Positions 61,326 through 64,000 of a DNA stretch of 64,000 nucleotides are shown piece after piece. A model generated the notes under the pieces. It worked only from the letters and a program-made list of their open reading frames with translations. It did not search any database and was not told the origin of the DNA. The stretch is from Pseudooceanicola sp. HF7 (GTDB lineage Bacteria; Pseudomonadota; Alphaproteobacteria; Rhodobacterales; Rhodobacteraceae): the NCBI RefSeq assembly GCF_011806405.1, contig NZ_JAATOW010000004.1:62001-126000 (forward strand), given 5' to 3'. The translations under genes were made by a program, and so were the position numbers. Position 1 is the stretch's first letter, and every line of letters starts with the position of its first letter.

Positions 61326-62818
61326 TGGTCGATCCTTGCCCAGGGGTGGGGGTTGCCGGTGAGATCCGCGTAGATCCCCTTTTGCCGCTGCCAGGCGCGC
61401 AGGCCCTCGCGGCCCTTCTCGCGCCCCATGCCAGAGGCACCGTCACCGCCGAAGGGGGTGGAGATCGAGAACTGCTTGTAGGTGTTGATCCAGACGGTGC
61501 CCGCGCGGATCGCCTTGGCCAGACGCCAGGCGCGGGAGAAGTCCTTCGTCCAGATGCCGCAGGCCAGGCCGTAGTCGTTGTCGTTGGACTGGGCGATCAC
61601 GTCGGCCTCGTCCTCGAACGGCAGGACGACCAGCACGGGGCCGAAGATTTCCTCGCGGCAGGTCTGGGCGTCATTGGTGAGGCCCGCGATGATCGTGGGC
61701 TTGAGGTAGGAACCCTTGGCGAAGGTGTCACCTTCCGGACGGGTGCCGCCGCAAAGGACTTGGCCACCTTCGGAGCGCGCCAGTTCGATGTATTTTTCCA
61801 CGCTGTCGCGGTGTTCGGCACAGATCATGGGGGCGACCTGCGTGGCGGGATCATCGGGCGCGCCGACAACCAGTTTTTCGGTCGCGGCCACCAGATCGGC
61901 GACGAAATCGTCGTAGATCGCCTTCTGCACGAAGAGGCGCGAGCCCGCGATGCAGCTTTGCCCAGAGGAGGAGAAGATGCCGAAGAGGATGCCCGCGATG
62001 GCAAGGCTGCGGTCGCAGTCCTCAAACACGATGGTGGGGGACTTACCGCCCAGCTCCAGCGACACGGGCATCAGCTTTTCACCCGCCTGTGCGGCCAGCC
62101 GCTTGCCCGTGACGGTGCCGCCGGTGAAGGCGACGCGGCCGATGTCCGGGTGTTCGACCAGCAGGTTGCCGATCTCGCGCCCCGCGCCGGGCAGGACCGA
62201 CAGCAGGCCCTTGGGCAGGCCCACCTCTTCGCAGATCTCTGCCAGCACGAGGGAGACCATGGGCGACCAGCTGGAGGGCTTGATGATGACCGCGTTGCCG
62301 GCGGCCAGCGCGGGCGCGACCTTCTGGGCGTCCGAGGCGATGGGAGAGTTCCAGGGCGTGATTGCCGCCACCACCCCGATGGGTTCATGAACCGAGGCCG
62401 TCAGCGCGGTGGCACGCTGCACCGTCAGCTCGTCATCGGCGGTTTCCAGAACGGCGGCGAAATAGCGGAAAGTGCCCACGGCAGAGCCTGCCAGCGCAGC
62501 CGTCTCGCCCCGGGTCTTGCCGGTGTCGCGCGACTGGACGAAGGAAATCCGCTCGATGTTCGCCTCGATCCCGTCGGCGATGCGGTGCAGCATCCGGGCG
62601 CGCTCATGGGGCAGCAGGTTGGCCCAGGCGGGATCGGCCTGCGCGGCCTTGGCACGCGCAATGGCCTTTTCGCCATCGGCGCGGGAGGCCCCCTTGAAGC
62701 TGAGGTTGAAGGAACCGTCATGCGGATAGGTCGAGGTGATTTCCGCCCCGGTGCCCGTCTCCCATTCACCGCCGATGAAAAGGCGGCCGTCGGGAAGCTC
62801 TGTCGTCAGGTCTTTCAT
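61322..62818 (-). CDS. Aldehyde dehydrogenase (flavodoxin operon)
   Basis: A 498-aa aldehyde dehydrogenase: N157 (PWNSP), E255 (SLELGGKSPT), C289 (SSGQSCIAG). It overlaps the downstream SDR gene by 4 bp and starts 8 bp after the aspartate-dehydrogenase-like gene. The SDR and this enzyme could act in sequence, alcohol to aldehyde to acid. Confidence 0.93.
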   Translation of the reverse strand: MKDLTTELPDGRLFIGGEWETGTGAEITSTYPHDGSFNLSFKGASRADGEKAIARAKAAQADPAWANLLPHERARMLHRIADGIEANIERISFVQSRDTGKTRGETAALAGSAVGTFRYFAAVLETADDELTVQRATALTASVHEPIGVVAAITPWNSPIASDAQKVAPALAAGNAVIIKPSSWSPMVSLVLAEICEEVGLPKGLLSVLPGAGREIGNLLVEHPDIGRVAFTGGTVTGKRLAAQAGEKLMPVSLELGGKSPTIVFEDCDRSLAIAGILFGIFSSSGQSCIAGSRLFVQKAIYDDFVADLVAATEKLVVGAPDDPATQVAPMICAEHRDSVEKYIELARSEGGQVLCGGTRPEGDTFAKGSYLKPTIIAGLTNDAQTCREEIFGPVLVVLPFEDEADVIAQSNDNDYGLACGIWTKDFSRAWRLAKAIRAGTVWINTYKQFSISTPFGGDGASGMGREKGREGLRAWQRQKGIYADLTGNPHPWARIDQ

Positions 62819-62826
62819 GTCATCCT

Positions 62827-63627
62827 CTAGATTGTCAGCGGAGAGGTCTGGTTCAGCACCGCCCGTGCCAGCGCATAGACCGTCGAGACACTGGTCTTGG
62901 GGTTGTCGGGCGAAGGCTTGCCCTCCAGCGTCACCGTGAAATCCAGCGCGCCGGAGCGCACCGTGAATTCGTGGATATTGGCCGAGACCGAGGGGTCAGC
63001 GACCATGCGGACCGTGGTGGCCTGCCAGCCCGCGCCGGCAAGGGCGATGGTGGCGGCCACGTTGGCGTTCTTGGGATAATCCGTCGCCGCCTGCCGCGCC
63101 GTGCCTTCGTAGAAGGTGGTGGCCTGGGTCAGGGCGGGCAGGTCGAGCAGCTTTTCTGCCGGCGTGCCGCCCCAGGCCTGCGGCGGCTTGCGCGAGGTAT
63201 AGGCGACGCTGTCGATGCCCGAGAGCCGGGCGGCGGCCAGCATGTCGATGCCCCCCACCGCGCCGTTCGAGAGATGCGCCTGGGTCTTGCCGGCGGTGGC
63301 GGCCTCGCGGATCGCGGCCTCTGTCTCTGCGTCGGCCAGCGCGCCGATCGAGACGACCAACACCGGGATGCCCGCGCGCAGGGTGTCGAGCACGGGGCCC
63401 TTCACCGCGGCATGGGTCGCGGCCTCGACCACGTAGGCGGGGGTTGCCGCGATGAAGTCCGCCGCTTCTTCAAAGACCTCCACGGGAAAGGCGAAGGCCG
63501 CCCTTGCCGCTTCTGCCCGGCCCGGACGGGCTAGCACGGAGATGCGGGAGGGCAGCGCGCCCTCCGCATCGAGGATCTTCAGAAGGGTGGCCGCGATGTT
63601 GCCGTAGCCGATCAATCCCAGGTGCAT
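62827..63627 (-). CDS. Aspartate dehydrogenase-like protein (DUF108)
   Basis: A 266-aa NAD(P)-dependent enzyme: GYGNIA at 7-12 is the nucleotide site; VEAATHAAVKGPVLDTLRAGIPVLVVSIGALAD and SNGAVGGIDML are typical of L-aspartate dehydrogenase proteins; a C-terminal NIHEF carries the expected active-site His. In such catabolic operons the real substrate may not be aspartate. It starts 3 bp after the ThDP enzyme stop. Confidence 0.88.
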   Translation of the reverse strand: MHLGLIGYGNIAATLLKILDAEGALPSRISVLARPGRAEAARAAFAFPVEVFEEAADFIAATPAYVVEAATHAAVKGPVLDTLRAGIPVLVVSIGALADAETEAAIREAATAGKTQAHLSNGAVGGIDMLAAARLSGIDSVAYTSRKPPQAWGGTPAEKLLDLPALTQATTFYEGTARQAATDYPKNANVAATIALAGAGWQATTVRMVADPSVSANIHEFTVRSGALDFTVTLEGKPSPDNPKTSVSTVYALARAVLNQTSPLTI

Positions 63628-63630
63628 GTC

Positions 63631-64000
63631 TTACTCCGCCTTGCCGGCAGCACCCGCGGGCGGGCCTGCGAATTGCTGGGCGTAAGGGCCGATGGCAACC
63701 ATGTCCACCTCAAGCACCACGGGACCGGGGCGGGCGATGGCCTCGTCCAGGGCCGCTTCGAAGGCGTCGATATCGGTGACCTTCATATGCGGCATCTCGA
63801 CCGCGTCGCAGAGCTTGGCAAAGTTCGGCACCGCGATCTTGGAGTAATGCCGGCGTCCGTCGTACTGCGCGTCCTGGATGTTCTGGATCACGCCATAGGC
63901 GCTGTCGTTCATCAGCACGTAGACCAGGGGCGCGTCCTCATCCACGGCGGTGATCAGCTCGGCAATGCCAAGCATCGCGCCGCCGTCGCCAACCAGCGTG
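63631..64000 (-). CDS. Thiamine-diphosphate-dependent enzyme, C-terminal part (5' end cut by window)
   Basis: About 123 C-terminal residues are visible and the frame stays open to the window edge. GDGGAMLG followed about 24 residues later by NDSAYGVI is the ThDP/Mg2+-binding GDG...N motif of the acetolactate synthase/benzoylformate decarboxylase superfamily. The protein ends in a short Gly/Ala/Lys tail. It is the most upstream visible gene of the minus-strand operon. Whether it decarboxylates a 2-oxoacid or ligates two aldehydes cannot be told. Confidence 0.9.
   Translation of the reverse strand, partial: TLVGDGGAMLGIAELITAVDEDAPLVYVLMNDSAYGVIQNIQDAQYDGRRHYSKIAVPNFAKLCDAVEMPHMKVTDIDAFEAALDEAIARPGPVVLEVDMVAIGPYAQQFAGPPAGAAGKAE

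Overview
The window looks like a chromosomal stretch of an alphaproteobacterium, most likely from the Rhodobacterales (Roseobacter group). The reasons are the high G+C content with G/C-rich third codon positions, tightly packed operons with 4-bp ATGA overlaps, and gene content dominated by ABC uptake systems, IclR/TetR/Lrp regulators and catabolic oxidoreductases. This is inference from style and content; no rRNA or other taxonomic marker is present. I saw no tRNA, rRNA, CRISPR array, insertion sequence or phage gene.

Layout. (1) 1-5792 (+): an NMT1/SsuA-type ABC importer (binding protein cut by the window edge, ATPase, permease), then an AtzB/8-oxoguanine-deaminase-like amidohydrolase and two isopenicillin-N-synthase-like Fe(II)/2-oxoglutarate oxygenases. 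It looks like uptake and breakdown of a small N-heterocycle. (2) 5809-12740 (-): a transglutaminase / circularly permuted ATP-grasp + alpha-E / transglutaminase-DUF2126 operon, a widespread but functionally unresolved peptide-ligation type system. (3) 12958-16989: tex, a TetR protein with two DNA-binding domains in tandem, and a small membrane protein. (4) 17182-22036 (-): an HAE1-type RND pump with adaptor and a GbsR/MarR-type regulator. (5) 22272-25493 (-): two family-2 glycosyltransferases and a flippase-like membrane protein, ending in a clear intrinsic terminator. (6) 25744-29419: a hybrid sensor kinase with Hpt domain and, divergently, a NarL/LuxR response regulator. (7) 29424-40349: two divergent RND systems. 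The minus-strand one has two adaptors and a TetR regulator; the plus-strand one has a large adaptor. A perfect inverted repeat lies between them. (8) 40464-44508: an FAD monooxygenase, two IclR regulators and a bicupin protein. (9) 44509-45098 is a gene-free, G-rich stretch with short tandem repeats. It is followed by a second hybrid histidine kinase and a convergent single-domain receiver. (10) 47664-50290: ornithine cyclodeaminase and arginase with a divergent Lrp/AsnC regulator. (11) 50511-51287: a lone transglutaminase-like protein. (12) 51331-57969: a polyamine-type ABC importer operon (binding protein, two permeases, ATPase, metallo-hydrolase, aldehyde dehydrogenase) with a divergent TetR gene. 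(13) 58010-64000 (-): an operon of ThDP enzyme (cut by the window edge), aspartate-dehydrogenase-like protein, aldehyde dehydrogenase, SDR, ferredoxin-reductase-like flavoprotein, flavodoxin and IclR regulator. The flavodoxin/reductase pair suggests redox partners for a cytochrome P450 outside the window.

Themes: nitrogen-compound scavenging (heterocycle, arginine/ornithine, polyamine), aromatic or terpenoid-like oxidation, and efflux. None of the three RND systems has an outer-membrane channel gene in the window. Several start codons were moved downstream of the longest open frame where a ribosome-binding site, conserved N-terminus or gene overlap favoured it; this is stated in each entry.
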